Origin: Clostridia bacterium
GTDB lineage: Bacteria; Bacillota; Clostridia; Christensenellales; Aristaeellaceae
DNA: 60,868 nt
Direction: 5' to 3'
Assembly (NCBI GenBank): GCA_017501255.1
Contig: JAFVXE010000048.1
Span: forward strand, 1-60,868
Below the pieces are notes generated by a model that saw nothing but the letters and a program-made list of their open reading frames with translations, ran no database searches and was not told the DNA's origin. Position numbers and translations under genes: made by a program. Below are positions 19,049 to 27,981 of the stretch, one piece after another (the stretch's first letter is position 1; each line of letters starts with the position of its first letter).

Positions 19049-19771
19049 TCACGGCAACAAACGGCTTACCTTGATTGGCGTTTCCAGTCTGCTTTCCGCA
19101 TAGCGACGAAGCATCTCAAACAGGCGGCTGGGGGCCTTATCCAGCTTCTCCGACAGCGGATTTTTGATCACCCGGCACATCCAGATGTATTCTTCCATGG
19201 TAACCGGCCAGGTGGCACGGGAAGCGCAATTGTTGCAGCAAAACCCACCGGCAGCAATATCGAAAGTCCACGGCCCGCCCTCCGGCAGCGGCGTGCGGCA
19301 ATGAGCACAACGGGTCATCCGGGGACGATAGCCCATCACATCAGCAAATTGCAGCAGATAAGCAGTTGTCTGCGTCAGCGGATCGGTGTGTTGGTTATAG
19401 GCAAGCAGATACAAGCCCCGCAGAAGCAGCTCGAACATCAGCCGTGCTTCCTGCCCGGGCTGCGCACCGGCATTGCAAAGGGCTGCCATATAGGTGGCGC
19501 AGGTGAGCCGGTAGGGTTCCAGACGGAGGGGATAAAAGGTATCGTCCAGCTGGCAGGAAGTGAGCGTGAACCGGTCGTTGGAGCGGTAGAGAACAAACTC
19601 GCCGTAGACAAACAGCTCGCTGGCGGGCATCAGTGCGCTTTTGGGGCGGCGGCAGCCACGGGACAGCGCATCAATCAGGCCGTATTCCGGGCTCAGGATG
19701 CTGAGCATCCGGTCATGATCCCGGTAATTGGCAAAACGAAGCACAATGCCCCGGGTGGTGATGGTGGCCAT
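19049..19771 (-). CDS. recO: DNA repair protein RecO
   Basis: A 240-residue RecO, which anneals SSB-coated single strands and helps RecR load RecA. The N-terminal OB fold begins TTRGIVLRFANYRDHDRML, with LSRGCRRPKSAL typical of the family; the C-terminal helical part carries a zinc site (CAHC...CCNNC). GGAG five bases before the ATG at 19771 sets the start. It lies behind the rplT terminator, so readthrough or a weak internal promoter must supply its mRNA. Confidence 0.93.
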   Translation of the reverse strand: MATITTRGIVLRFANYRDHDRMLSILSPEYGLIDALSRGCRRPKSALMPASELFVYGEFVLYRSNDRFTLTSCQLDDTFYPLRLEPYRLTCATYMAALCNAGAQPGQEARLMFELLLRGLYLLAYNQHTDPLTQTTAYLLQFADVMGYRPRMTRCAHCRTPLPEGGPWTFDIAAGGFCCNNCASRATWPVTMEEYIWMCRVIKNPLSEKLDKAPSRLFEMLRRYAESRLETPIKVSRLLP

Positions 19772-19797
19772 GGTCTCTCCCTCCCTGTAAGAATAGC

Positions 19798-19831
19798 AAA
19801 AGGGCTGCCCTGTAAAAGAGGCAGCCCTTTT
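19798..19831 (-). terminator. Terminator of the infC-rpmI-rplT operon
   Basis: A stem of about 12 bp (AAAAGGGCTGCC with GGCAGCCCTTTT) followed by T on the minus strand, ten bases after the rplT stop. Confidence 0.88.
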
Positions 19832-19841
19832 GATTGTGGCA

Positions 19842-20189
19842 TTAGCCGCGGACGGTCTCCACCAGCTTGGTGAAAGCAGCGGGATCGTTGACAGCGATGT
19901 CGGCGAGCATCTTGCGGTTGATGGAGATGTTCTTCTGCTTGAGACCATTCATCAGCACGGAATAGCTCATGTTGTTCATGCGGGCAGCCGCATTGATGCG
20001 GGTGATCCACAGACGACGGAAATCACGCTTGCGCAGGCGACGGCCCACATAGGCGTAACGAAGGCTGCGGGCGACCTGCTCGCTGGCAGCGCGGTACTGC
20101 TTGGACTTGGCGCCGAAATAGCCCTTGGCAAGCTTAAACACCTTGCGGCGTTTCTTATGGGCGTTAACAGCTGCTTTAATACGTGCCAT
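19842..20189 (-). CDS. rplT: Ribosomal protein L20
   Basis: A 115-residue L20, a 50S assembly protein. The basic N-terminus [34 protein letters not shown] and [10 protein letters not shown] are diagnostic. In Firmicutes L20 represses its own operon by binding the leader of infC; see the attenuator at 21191-21221. Confidence 0.98.
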   Translation of the reverse strand: MARIKAAVNAHKKRRKVFKLAKGYFGAKSKQYRAASEQVARSLRYAYVGRRLRKRDFRRLWITRINAAARMNNMSYSVLMNGLKQKNISINRKMLADIAVNDPAAFTKLVETVRG

Positions 20190-20220
20190 ATTCTTTATCC
20201 TCCTTGAATGTTAGCAAAGC

Positions 20221-20421
20221 TTATTTGTAGGGCAGCAACTTGCGGATGGTACGGGCTTCAGCCGCGTTATCCACGATGCCGTCCGCACGCAGGTGACGGG
20301 TGCGCTTGGTGGTCTTCAAATGCACCTGATGGTTGGCGTTCATCTGCTTGTGGGTGACTTTGCCATTCTTGGTGAAAGAAAAGCGTTTGGCTGCGCCGCG
20401 GTGGGATTTCTGCTTAGGCAT
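20221..20421 (-). CDS. rpmI: Ribosomal protein L35
   Basis: A 66-residue L35 of normal length: MPKQKSHRGAAKRF at the start and NHQVHLKTTKRTRHLR in the middle. Lies between infC and rplT in the standard order. A 78-base gap to infC has no promoter that I can see. Confidence 0.97.
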   Translation of the reverse strand: MPKQKSHRGAAKRFSFTKNGKVTHKQMNANHQVHLKTTKRTRHLRADGIVDNAAEARTIRKLLPYK

Positions 20422-20499
20422 AGGGGTTGTCCTCCTTCCGTATGCTATCCATAACCTGTCAGGCTTTTGCCTGAGGCGGGGATGGCTGGGTTAACAGGG

Positions 20500-21150
20500 T
20501 CAAATCATGTTTTCGCTTTCGCGCTTGACCTTCTTCTTGGGCTGGGGCTTGGCTTCCTTGGGAGCGTTCTGCTGCTGGGCTTCCTTGGCAGCCTTCTTTT
20601 CCTTGCGTTCCTGGCTCTTTTCGGCAAAGCTCTTTTTCTCGGCCTTGGGAGCAAGGATCATGATCATGTTGCGGCCCTCCAGCAGAGGACGGCGTTCCAC
20701 AGTGCCGTACTCTTCAATACGGCTTGCGAAATCCTGCATGATCTTCATACCGATATCAGCGTGCGCGATCTGACGGCCGCGGAAGCGGATGCTGACCTTT
20801 ACCTTATCACCATCCTGCAGGAACTTGACGGCATTTTTGAACTTGGTCTGCACGTCGTTTTCCTCGATGGTGGCGGAAAGCTGCACTTCCTTGAGCGTAA
20901 CAATACGCTGATTCTTGCGCATATCGCGCTCACGCTTGGACTGTTCGTAGCGATGCTTATCGTAGTCCATCAGCTTGCAGACGGGGGGAGTGGCGTTGGC
21001 GGCGATCTTGACCAGATCCAGTCCGGCTTCTTCGGCCTTTTCCAGCGCTGCCCGGGTGGGCATTACACCCAGTTTGGTACCGTCTTCTGCGATCAGAAGC
21101 ACTTCTTTATCGCGGATTTCTTCGTTGATCATCGGCTCGTTGATATCCAT
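20500..21150 (-). CDS. infC: Translation initiation factor IF-3
   Basis: A 216-residue IF-3, which binds the 30S subunit and checks start-codon pairing. The N domain (INEEIRDKEVLLIAEDG), linker and C domain (VKVSIRFRGRQIAHADIGMKIM) are complete. The last 45 residues form a Lys/Glu/Ala-rich tail with PKEAKPQPKKKVKRE. The ATG at 21150 is only three bases from its GGAGG, which is tight; an ATC three codons on would sit nine bases from it. Since infC genes often use non-AUG starts for self-control, the true start is uncertain. Confidence 0.96.
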   Translation of the reverse strand: MDINEPMINEEIRDKEVLLIAEDGTKLGVMPTRAALEKAEEAGLDLVKIAANATPPVCKLMDYDKHRYEQSKRERDMRKNQRIVTLKEVQLSATIEENDVQTKFKNAVKFLQDGDKVKVSIRFRGRQIAHADIGMKIMQDFASRIEEYGTVERRPLLEGRNMIMILAPKAEKKSFAEKSQERKEKKAAKEAQQQNAPKEAKPQPKKKVKRESENMI

Positions 21151-21190
21151 ACACCTCCAAAAGTCTTTGGCGTTTCCCTGCTTGACGCAC

Positions 21191-21221
21191 AAAAAAACGC
21201 CGGGCACACGCTACCCGCCGC
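21191..21221 (-). terminator. Attenuator in the infC leader (L20-leader type)
   Basis: In the roughly 150-base leader, a G/C-rich hairpin (one mismatch, GGGT/CCC core) is followed by seven T on the minus strand, about 40 bases before the infC start. This matches the arrangement of the Firmicutes L20 leader, in which L20 binding favours termination. The specific L20-binding fold was not resolved by eye. Confidence 0.65.
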
Positions 21222-21304
21222 ATTGCACCCCATGGACTTATGTGCCATGACCGACGCAAGATGTTCGCGCGGTGAGAAGCGGGCAGCCTCTACTTACAAA
21301 AGTG

Positions 21305-21333
21305 AGTATACCATGCACCCGGAGGGATGTCAA
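21305..21333 (-). promoter_or_regulatory. Promoter of the infC-rpmI-rplT operon
   Basis: Minus-strand TTGACA (21328-21333), 17-base spacer, TATACT (21305-21310). Near-consensus, as expected for a ribosomal protein operon. Transcription would start near 21298. Confidence 0.88.
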
Positions 21334-21463
21334 GGAGTTTTTGATAACCAGAGAATTTTTTCTTCTCAAACTATTGATTTGAAAAAGGTGGCGACAAACG
21401 GTAGCAGTATCTTCTTGCTGCACAAGGATTCCGAAACCACCGTACACGCTGCCGGCTTCAGAA

Positions 21464-21496
21464 GGCAATCAGAGGGACCCCTCCCCTCCGATTGCC
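21464..21496. repeat. 13-bp imperfect inverted repeat (hairpin)
   Basis: GGCAATCAGAGGG and CCCTCCGATTGCC pair over 13 positions (one G-U) around a seven-base loop. It lies after the 21559-23250 gene on the minus strand and may terminate it, although only a short T run follows. The rest of 21334-21558 shows nothing further. Confidence 0.55.
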
Positions 21497-21558
21497 TCCT
21501 AAAGCTTGTCGCAGTCTGAGATGGCGTCAATTATGATGCTATCTTTCCTGTAATCCAA

Positions 21559-23250
21559 TTATTCTGTGGTTTGATGCAAATATTCATATACGATCATTGG
21601 ATCATCCAGTTCGTAGGCGATGAAATCCACCTGTTCTTTCACCAGCTGACAATGTCGATAAATCTCAGTAAGTTCAAATGCAGATTTGTTTTGTCGCGCA
21701 ATAACGATAAATGGTTTTTGGGGAATAAGATCCACTTGTTCCTTTTCAGTCAGCCAAGGCATGAACTGGAATCCATCGCCTTCGAAAACAATGGGAACCG
21801 TTTTCAGCTGTCCATTTGACATTTCTGTCAACACATTGCCAAACCAATAGGTACAATACCCCACATCATATCCTTCATCAACCAATTGTGCTCTGAGGGG
21901 CTCAAGTTTTGAAACAAGATTGACCCTGTCCCACCCCAAGCCTTCATAGTTCTGTGAATATTTGCTTGGCTTCAAAAAATACATGACATTAAAAGCACTA
22001 TTTGCCAGCAAAACAATTGCGACAAAAACTGTAAGAATTCTGTTGGGGTATCCATAACGATTGGGCTTTTCCGGAACTGGATTGGTGAGTATGGCTCCAA
22101 CCATTAGGAAAAACAATGGAAAAAACAAATTAACGTACAGTGTTGACCAACTGATGGAATCCACAATCATCAACATCAATACATACGCAATCGTTCCGCA
22201 AGGAAACAGCAATGTCAAAAAACGAGTACTGAATGATTGTTCATGTTCCTTTCCTATCAATGCACTACCCGCATAGATCGTAATCACACCTGCTGCAAGA
22301 AGCCCTAACAGCGAAAGAATACCAACTACCGATACAAGCAAAACATCTCTTCTGTATCCAAACATATGGAAAAAGCCAAACAGTGTTTCACTGAGTCTTG
22401 ACAGGTCTTTCAATTCGATCATAGATTGCGAGTAGTCAGCAAACGAGTAAGCCTCCGCTAATCGAGAATTGACAATATAGCCCCCAAAAAACGCCAAACA
22501 CCACGTTACAAACAACCCCATGACAAGCCAAAACGATGTGGGCTTCGGATCATTTTCTTTAGTAGGCTTTAGGAGTACAACGATGAGCGTCATCATTATC
22601 GGCAAATGTGTGATACAAATCTGACGAATACCGCACATACCACTGGCAAAGGACAGGCTCAGTCCAAGCATAAAATGAAAAACAAACGAAAGCTTGTTGC
22701 CTTTTTGCTCTATGTCTTTCAAAAGAGCCAAAAAAAGCGCAATAATCAAAAAGGAGATGACGATATATGTTATGTAATATACATGGTACAGAATGATCCG
22801 GCCATATGCAACCGACATAGGTAACAGCAGCAAAGAACCACCCAAAAGATATGCTTTCCGATTCAGTTTGGCTGTTTTGCATACATACCAGTAAGACAAC
22901 AAAAGCAACGCCTGCAGAATCAATGTACCAAAAAAGCGTGTGTGACGCCACACGGAAAACAGGCGGAACAATGGTGCAAAAATCAGTTGCGTACCCAAAA
23001 CACAAAGTTCTGTAGAATAATGCCAGTCAGGAGAAATTATCCTGCCGGTCTCACTCAAATGCTTAGCCAACGCCAGTTCGCTGGATGCATCACTATCCAG
23101 CATTTGAAGTGATGTATGAAAAACGACGATGCCGCTGGTTATGCAACTTACAAAAAACAATGCTATCAGCAGCCAATCCACCCATGAAAACGTATGAATC
23201 TTTGCTCGAAGTCTCAAACGCTGCCTCATTGAAAAAATGCATCCTTTCAT
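21559..23250 (-). CDS. Multi-spanning membrane protein, possibly GT-C-like
   Basis: A 563-residue membrane protein with about ten hydrophobic segments in the first 440 residues and a soluble C-terminal part. After the first membrane helix comes LDSDASSELALAKHL, an acidic loop placed like the catalytic loop of GT-C glycosyltransferases, which use lipid-linked sugars outside the membrane; that is only a suggestion. The coding sequence is clearly richer in A/T than both neighbours and has its own promoter and hairpin, so it looks acquired. Start is uncertain: ATG at 23250 lacks a good ribosome site, ATG at 23229 has AAAGGA further upstream. Confidence 0.6.
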   Translation of the reverse strand: MKGCIFSMRQRLRLRAKIHTFSWVDWLLIALFFVSCITSGIVVFHTSLQMLDSDASSELALAKHLSETGRIISPDWHYSTELCVLGTQLIFAPLFRLFSVWRHTRFFGTLILQALLLLSYWYVCKTAKLNRKAYLLGGSLLLLPMSVAYGRIILYHVYYITYIVISFLIIALFLALLKDIEQKGNKLSFVFHFMLGLSLSFASGMCGIRQICITHLPIMMTLIVVLLKPTKENDPKPTSFWLVMGLFVTWCLAFFGGYIVNSRLAEAYSFADYSQSMIELKDLSRLSETLFGFFHMFGYRRDVLLVSVVGILSLLGLLAAGVITIYAGSALIGKEHEQSFSTRFLTLLFPCGTIAYVLMLMIVDSISWSTLYVNLFFPLFFLMVGAILTNPVPEKPNRYGYPNRILTVFVAIVLLANSAFNVMYFLKPSKYSQNYEGLGWDRVNLVSKLEPLRAQLVDEGYDVGYCTYWFGNVLTEMSNGQLKTVPIVFEGDGFQFMPWLTEKEQVDLIPQKPFIVIARQNKSAFELTEIYRHCQLVKEQVDFIAYELDDPMIVYEYLHQTTE

Positions 23251-23272
23251 TCTGGAAATCCATTATTTTACA

Positions 23273-23302
23273 AGTATAGCACTCTTTGTTGTTTTTTGTC
23301 AA
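23273..23302 (-). promoter_or_regulatory. Promoter of the A/T-rich membrane protein gene
   Basis: Minus-strand TTGACA (23297-23302), 18-base spacer, TATACT (23273-23278). It lies 23 bases before the first ATG. Confidence 0.75.
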
Positions 23303-23318
23303 AAATATGTACTTTTCA

Positions 23319-23975
23319 TCACTCCACCAACGTAACCCCCATCAGCCCGGCAAGTGCCGGCAGCTGCCCCGAAGCAAGCTGCAAGCCATACAAATCCGGC
23401 AAAGTAATGCGGATGCCCTCTATACGACTCCGGCTCAGATCCTGTCCCTTCAGGGGCGTAAAACTCCATTCAGACTGGGTCAGGTCAGCATCCTCAAAGG
23501 CAACTCTCCCCAGCTTTCCGTTCACCCACAGGCTTTCCCGCATCCGGCAGGTCGCAAAGCGCACTCTGTCCAGCTTGCTTTCAGCAATGGAAAGGTAGTC
23601 CATCATGCAGTGATCAAAACAAACATCCGTCAGCGCTGCCTTTTCCAGCCCCAGGCCTGTCAGATGGCAATCCGCAAAGCGCACCCGCTTCATGGCTGCG
23701 CCACACAGGGCCAGATTGCTCATCTCGCATTTGACAAACTCGCAGTCCACAAAGCTCATCCGGGATGGCTGAACCTCCTCAAAAGTGCATCGGTCAAAAC
23801 GGCACGCCTTGAATTCCAGCACACCGCCGGTGACATTCCGCAATGTTTGCTGTGCGAACAGACGCCCGGTTACATCCTCGTCGTCATCCATAGCCTGAAT
23901 GGCAGCCGCCTGCAACGAATAGTCATCCCGGAGCTTTTCCGGCAGGTTGGGAGCATCCAGTTTCCAGTCAGCCAT
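23319..23975 (-). CDS. Pentapeptide repeat protein
   Basis: A 218-residue protein whose middle 120 residues are pentapeptide repeats of the A(D/N)LxX kind (CRFDRCTFEEV, VRFADCHLTGLGLEKAALTD, CRMRESLW, AFEDADLTQSEW), forming a right-handed quadrilateral beta-helix. Some relatives mimic DNA and protect gyrase, but there is no evidence for that here. AAAGGAAG before the ATG at 23975 sets the start; the ATG lies 26 bases downstream of the HAD gene stop. Last gene of the six-gene operon. Confidence 0.82.
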   Translation of the reverse strand: MADWKLDAPNLPEKLRDDYSLQAAAIQAMDDDEDVTGRLFAQQTLRNVTGGVLEFKACRFDRCTFEEVQPSRMSFVDCEFVKCEMSNLALCGAAMKRVRFADCHLTGLGLEKAALTDVCFDHCMMDYLSIAESKLDRVRFATCRMRESLWVNGKLGRVAFEDADLTQSEWSFTPLKGQDLSRSRIEGIRITLPDLYGLQLASGQLPALAGLMGVTLVE

Positions 23976-24001
23976 TGTTTTCTTCCTTTCTGTACCGACA
24001 A

Positions 24002-24820
24002 TCACAAAGCCCACTTTTCAATGGCATACGCCACGCCGTCCTCTGCGTTGCTCAGGGTAACAGCACGAGCAGCCGCCTTTACATGATCGGGGGCGTTGGC
24101 CATGGCAACCGAAAAGCCCGCACAACGGAACATACTCAGGTCATTGTCGTAATCGCCGATGACCATCACCTGCGTAAGATCAAATCCCCATTCCTGAGCC
24201 GCTTCCCGTACGGCCAGCCCTTTATCCACGCCGGCCGGCATCAGTTCCAGATTGTTGATCCAGGAGCTGGTCACCTGCAACGCATCGATGGCTTCCAATT
24301 CGCTGCGGATATGGGTCAGCAGGCCCTCGTCATCCTCAACACAAACGATTTTGTTGACCCCCTGCACGGCTAAAGCTGTCAAATCACCACCGAAGGTCAT
24401 CACCGGCGCACCGGGGATATCCCAGTGCCCGCCCCAGTCGCAACGGCGCAGTTCCTTGGTGCCCTGAAAAATCACCACCTGATTTTTCAGGAACAGACCG
24501 TATGTTACATTGGATTTTGCAAACAAAGCGCCGCAGGCCAGCACCGTTTCCGGGGGCAGCGTATGATTGACATAGGGGTGTGACAGGGGCGAACGCTGGC
24601 AACAGCCACCGTTAAGCCCCAAAATGGCAATATGCTCCAGTCCGTTCTCCAGCGCAAACAGAGCAATGTCGCCGGGCATACGCCCGGAACAGATAGCCAG
24701 CTGAATGCCGGACTTCTGCGCATTCTGCAAAGCAAGGCGGTTGCCCTCGCTCAACTGCTGCGCAGGGTTCAGCAAAGTGCCGTCCATATCCATGGCAATC
24801 AGCCGAATGGTTGGTTTCAT
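24002..24820 (-). CDS. Cof-type HAD phosphatase
   Basis: A 272-residue haloacid dehalogenase superfamily phosphatase with a C2-type cap. Motif I is IAMDMDGTLLN (residues 7-17), motif II lies in ICSGR, and the acidic motif IV is GDYDNDLSMF. Such enzymes act on sugar phosphates, flavin or pyridoxal phosphates; substrate cannot be predicted. The start at 24820 follows AGGTGA; it begins 15 bases after the RluA stop. Confidence 0.88.
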   Translation of the reverse strand: MKPTIRLIAMDMDGTLLNPAQQLSEGNRLALQNAQKSGIQLAICSGRMPGDIALFALENGLEHIAILGLNGGCCQRSPLSHPYVNHTLPPETVLACGALFAKSNVTYGLFLKNQVVIFQGTKELRRCDWGGHWDIPGAPVMTFGGDLTALAVQGVNKIVCVEDDEGLLTHIRSELEAIDALQVTSSWINNLELMPAGVDKGLAVREAAQEWGFDLTQVMVIGDYDNDLSMFRCAGFSVAMANAPDHVKAAARAVTLSNAEDGVAYAIEKWAL

Positions 24821-24834
24821 TGATCCATCACCTG

Positions 24835-25704
24835 TCAAAAAGATGGTTTCACCGTCAGTTTCAATTCGTTCAGATACGCCCAGCGGCCTTCCATTGCAAA
24901 GCGGAGTTCCGTGGCGCAGAGCATCAGACGGCGGGTTTTGTACTGCTTGTTGAAGGCCCGGTCGCCATACTGATCATCCCCCAACAGAGGATGGCCAATC
25001 GCCGCCATCTGTGCACGGATCTGGTGGGTTCGGCCGGTATGGAGTGTCACCACCAAACGGGCGCATTCCCCCGCTTCTGCCACCCGGTATTCCGTAATGA
25101 TGGGCAGTGCACCGGGCGCTTCATGGGTCAGCACCTGCACCCGTGCTTTGGCCGCATCCTTGCGCAGCCATGCCCGCAAGGTTCTCTCCCGGGGCTGCGG
25201 CGTTCCCTTGACGATGCAGGTATACCGCTTATGGATTCTGTGATGATAGAAGCCTTCCTCCATGGCCAGTCGGGCTTCTTCCGTCCGTGCCAGCACCAGC
25301 AGGCCTTCCGTCTGGTTATCCAGTCGATGGCACACCACCGGGCAGGCTGCATCCGGCTGCTTTTGTTTGAGCGCCTGATGGGCCAGTTCCGCCACTGTGC
25401 ATCCACCCTTACCATCCGTCTGGCAGCTGACACCGGCAGGTTTATGCACCACCATGATGTGCTCATCCAGATACACGATGGGCAGCGCAGGCGAGGTTTC
25501 CTCATAGGCGGTATACAGTTTCACTTCTGCGCCTGGAATCAGTTCTGCATCCCGGCTCACCCGCTGCCCATTCTGCTTCACATCACGCTTATCAAAAGCC
25601 TGACGCACAGCGTGGTCAGGCACTCCGGGCAGCATACGCCGGATGAGCGGATACAGCCGCCCCGGTTGTTGGTTTTCAGGAATCACAAATGTATACAGTT
25701 TCAT
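24835..25704 (-). CDS. RluA-family pseudouridine synthase
   Basis: A 289-residue synthase of RNA pseudouridine. The N-terminal S4-like region (VRQAFDKRDVKQNGQRV) precedes the catalytic domain with CHRLDNQTEGLLVLA, where the Asp is the catalytic residue, and HTGRTHQIRAQMAAIGHPLLGD near the C-terminus. It could modify rRNA or tRNA. It abuts the stop of the next upstream gene with no gap. Confidence 0.92.
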   Translation of the reverse strand: MKLYTFVIPENQQPGRLYPLIRRMLPGVPDHAVRQAFDKRDVKQNGQRVSRDAELIPGAEVKLYTAYEETSPALPIVYLDEHIMVVHKPAGVSCQTDGKGGCTVAELAHQALKQKQPDAACPVVCHRLDNQTEGLLVLARTEEARLAMEEGFYHHRIHKRYTCIVKGTPQPRERTLRAWLRKDAAKARVQVLTHEAPGALPIITEYRVAEAGECARLVVTLHTGRTHQIRAQMAAIGHPLLGDDQYGDRAFNKQYKTRRLMLCATELRFAMEGRWAYLNELKLTVKPSF

Positions 25705-26811
25705 TTATTGCACCCTTGCGGCTTTGAGGCCCACCCAGCGGGGCGTGCTCAGATACAGTTCCCTCAGTGCAGCGTCCATTTCCCTGGTGGGCATCTGCTG
25801 CAGCATGGCCTTCATGGCTTCGTACACTTCCCCGTAGGAATAATCCTGCTTGATGAGCAGCCGCAGATCCTCGGCGCATTCGTCCGGCTCATAATCGGGA
25901 CGAACGGCATCCGTCAGCGCCATGGTCATCTGATCATGGGCCGGTATTTCTCCCGGCAGGATGTCCAGCCGCTGGTCGTATTCCGGCGCAGCAGCCCAGC
26001 GCTCCATGGGAATACTGAACATACTGGCAGCAATACCAAGCTGGCACGCTTCCATCTCCGGCGCAAGCACACCGCTGGGGCGTTGCAGTACAAGCATCCG
26101 CTCCGGGTCCACCAGCGCAGGATGCACCAGAATCATTTTTCCGTTCCCATCGGTAATGTAGTCAAACTGGGTTTGCATATACCGGCGGGCAATGTCATGC
26201 GCCATCCAGTCGTCCCGCTGAATCACATCTCCCAGAAACATTTCCATAGGACGTTTTTCATCCACCAATCCGGCAGTATACAAAAGGCTGAACACCACAT
26301 TGTTGAAATGGTACAGCCGACGCTGACTGCCGCTGCCGATCCATTGCTGCTGGGCAAGTTCCAGCGGTTCCTTAAGGGCTTCAGGCAACGAAATGCGCCA
26401 CCCTTCCCCTTCGGGGCAGACGCTGCACCATAGGCGCTTCACCAGCGACTCCACCGCACCGAACCGGGCAGGATCCTCCACAATGGCGGTGCCGCCTTCC
26501 TGCAAAAGCACCATGAGCAAATAGCGTTCGCTCACATCCAGAAACTGTGCTTCCAGTGGCAGGCGCGCCAGCACTGCTGCTTTCAATTCGCCGATGGTCA
26601 ACAGCCGACGTCTGCCAAGATGGGTCGTATTGTCAAAAGAAGCATTCAGCAAGGCTTGTGCATCCTTGTCGGTGGCTTCCCGGTCAAACAGCGCCACTCC
26701 GGGAAGGGCGGACAGGCGGCGTTCGCACGCCTCAAATTGCCGGATGCGGAGCATGGTCATGGTCATATCAAAAGGGTCACCGTGAATCACTGCTTCCCGC
26801 AGCAAGCGCAT
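25705..26811 (-). CDS. Conserved-looking soluble protein, function unknown
   Basis: I do not recognise this 368-residue protein. It has no signal peptide or membrane segment, is mostly helical by composition, and ends RWVGLKAARVQ. No catalytic motif is evident. It lies without gaps between a peptidoglycan-binding protein gene and an RluA gene. AAGGA four bases before the ATG supports this start over the GTG one codon earlier. Confidence 0.5.
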   Translation of the reverse strand: MRLLREAVIHGDPFDMTMTMLRIRQFEACERRLSALPGVALFDREATDKDAQALLNASFDNTTHLGRRRLLTIGELKAAVLARLPLEAQFLDVSERYLLMVLLQEGGTAIVEDPARFGAVESLVKRLWCSVCPEGEGWRISLPEALKEPLELAQQQWIGSGSQRRLYHFNNVVFSLLYTAGLVDEKRPMEMFLGDVIQRDDWMAHDIARRYMQTQFDYITDGNGKMILVHPALVDPERMLVLQRPSGVLAPEMEACQLGIAASMFSIPMERWAAAPEYDQRLDILPGEIPAHDQMTMALTDAVRPDYEPDECAEDLRLLIKQDYSYGEVYEAMKAMLQQMPTREMDAALRELYLSTPRWVGLKAARVQ

Positions 26812-26839
26812 CACTTCCTTTCGGTGAGGGTTGGGCAGA

Positions 26840-27937
26840 TCATTCTGCCACAGGCAGCGAAACGGTCAGCATTTTTGCCGCCTCGTCCGCTGTAAAGGTC
26901 AGCCCGGTCAGTTCTGTCAGGTTGTCCGCAGGAACGTAATACAGACCGTCCGCCAGACGGATATCCTGATGTTCCAGTTCAACCGGTTCATTATCGCAGG
27001 TAATCACCAAGTCCTCCGGATCACCCGCCTGGTTTTCCGTAAAGGTCATACAGTAAAGATGCTCGCTGGTGGCAAATCCAATCTCGATTTTTTCCACGCT
27101 GTTATCGGAGCATACCACGAAGATGCCCTCTCCTTCCAGTACAGGTACCAGCGGAACATACAGGGCTTCCCCGTACTGATAGGGCAGCACAGGATGAGTG
27201 ACCGTCTCCTTGCGGCCTTCCACGGCAACTACCAACGGCACATCCTGCTCTGTCAGCCGGATGACCCAGCCTTCCATGGCTTCAAATGCAGGTTCGGGGG
27301 TAGGTTCAGCCGGCGCAGGTTCCTCGGTAGCTTCCGGGTCGCTGGCCTGAGCATCAGGGGTGACCTCCGGCTCGGGCGTTCCTTCCGGCGCAGGGGTTTT
27401 CGTGGGAGACGGTGTTTCCGTGGGGGCGGGGGTAGTCTGTGGCTCTGTAACCGCCTCCGCTGTTTCCAGCGGCAGGGCTACCGTCAGCGCATCCGCTTCC
27501 GGGGAGGGCGTGGGGGTAGCCTCGGCAAAGCGCACCTGATTGCTGTCATAAAGCACGGTAAGGGTATGCTTGCCAGCAATGCCATCCGCCACAAGACCAT
27601 GGTTGTACTGGAAGCGTTCCACGGCATATCGGGTCTGATTGCCGTAACGGCCGTCCAGATCCCCATCGTAATAGCCGTATTCTGCAAGGGTCTGCTGCAA
27701 ACGGAGCACCGCATCGCCCTTATCGCCCACTTGCAGGGTTTTGTGTTCCGGATTGGGAGAAATCGCAATGGTCGGCACCGGCGTAGGCGAAGGCGTGACC
27801 ACCGGCTGGACAGTTACCTGCGCCGTGGGGGCCGGTGTGTTATATTGCACCATAAAGCCTTCCGCATCCGGCATGGTCTGCACGGAGGATGCGAAAACCA
27901 TCGTCATATACAGCACAAGCGTTTTCAGAAGATCCAC
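26840..27937 (-). CDS. Secreted peptidoglycan-binding protein
   Basis: A 365-residue exported protein. A hydrophobic N-terminal segment (residues 3-17) is followed by a Pro/Thr stretch, one PG_binding_1 domain (about 68-131: VGDKGDAVLRLQQTLAEYGY, then DGIAG), a long Pro/Thr/Glu linker (about 140-235) and a C-terminal domain resembling the copper-amine-oxidase N-terminal fold found in cell-wall proteins (ALYVPLVPVLEGEG, LYYVPADNL). GTG start with AAGGAGG seven bases upstream. It should sit in the wall; its operon with the BY-kinase-like gene hints at a surface polysaccharide role. Confidence 0.75.
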   Translation of the reverse strand: MDLLKTLVLYMTMVFASSVQTMPDAEGFMVQYNTPAPTAQVTVQPVVTPSPTPVPTIAISPNPEHKTLQVGDKGDAVLRLQQTLAEYGYYDGDLDGRYGNQTRYAVERFQYNHGLVADGIAGKHTLTVLYDSNQVRFAEATPTPSPEADALTVALPLETAEAVTEPQTTPAPTETPSPTKTPAPEGTPEPEVTPDAQASDPEATEEPAPAEPTPEPAFEAMEGWVIRLTEQDVPLVVAVEGRKETVTHPVLPYQYGEALYVPLVPVLEGEGIFVVCSDNSVEKIEIGFATSEHLYCMTFTENQAGDPEDLVITCDNEPVELEHQDIRLADGLYYVPADNLTELTGLTFTADEAAKMLTVSLPVAE

Positions 27938-27981
27938 TCGAATTCCTCCTTCTGCTTCTTGTTTCCACTATAGCTGCGGCA

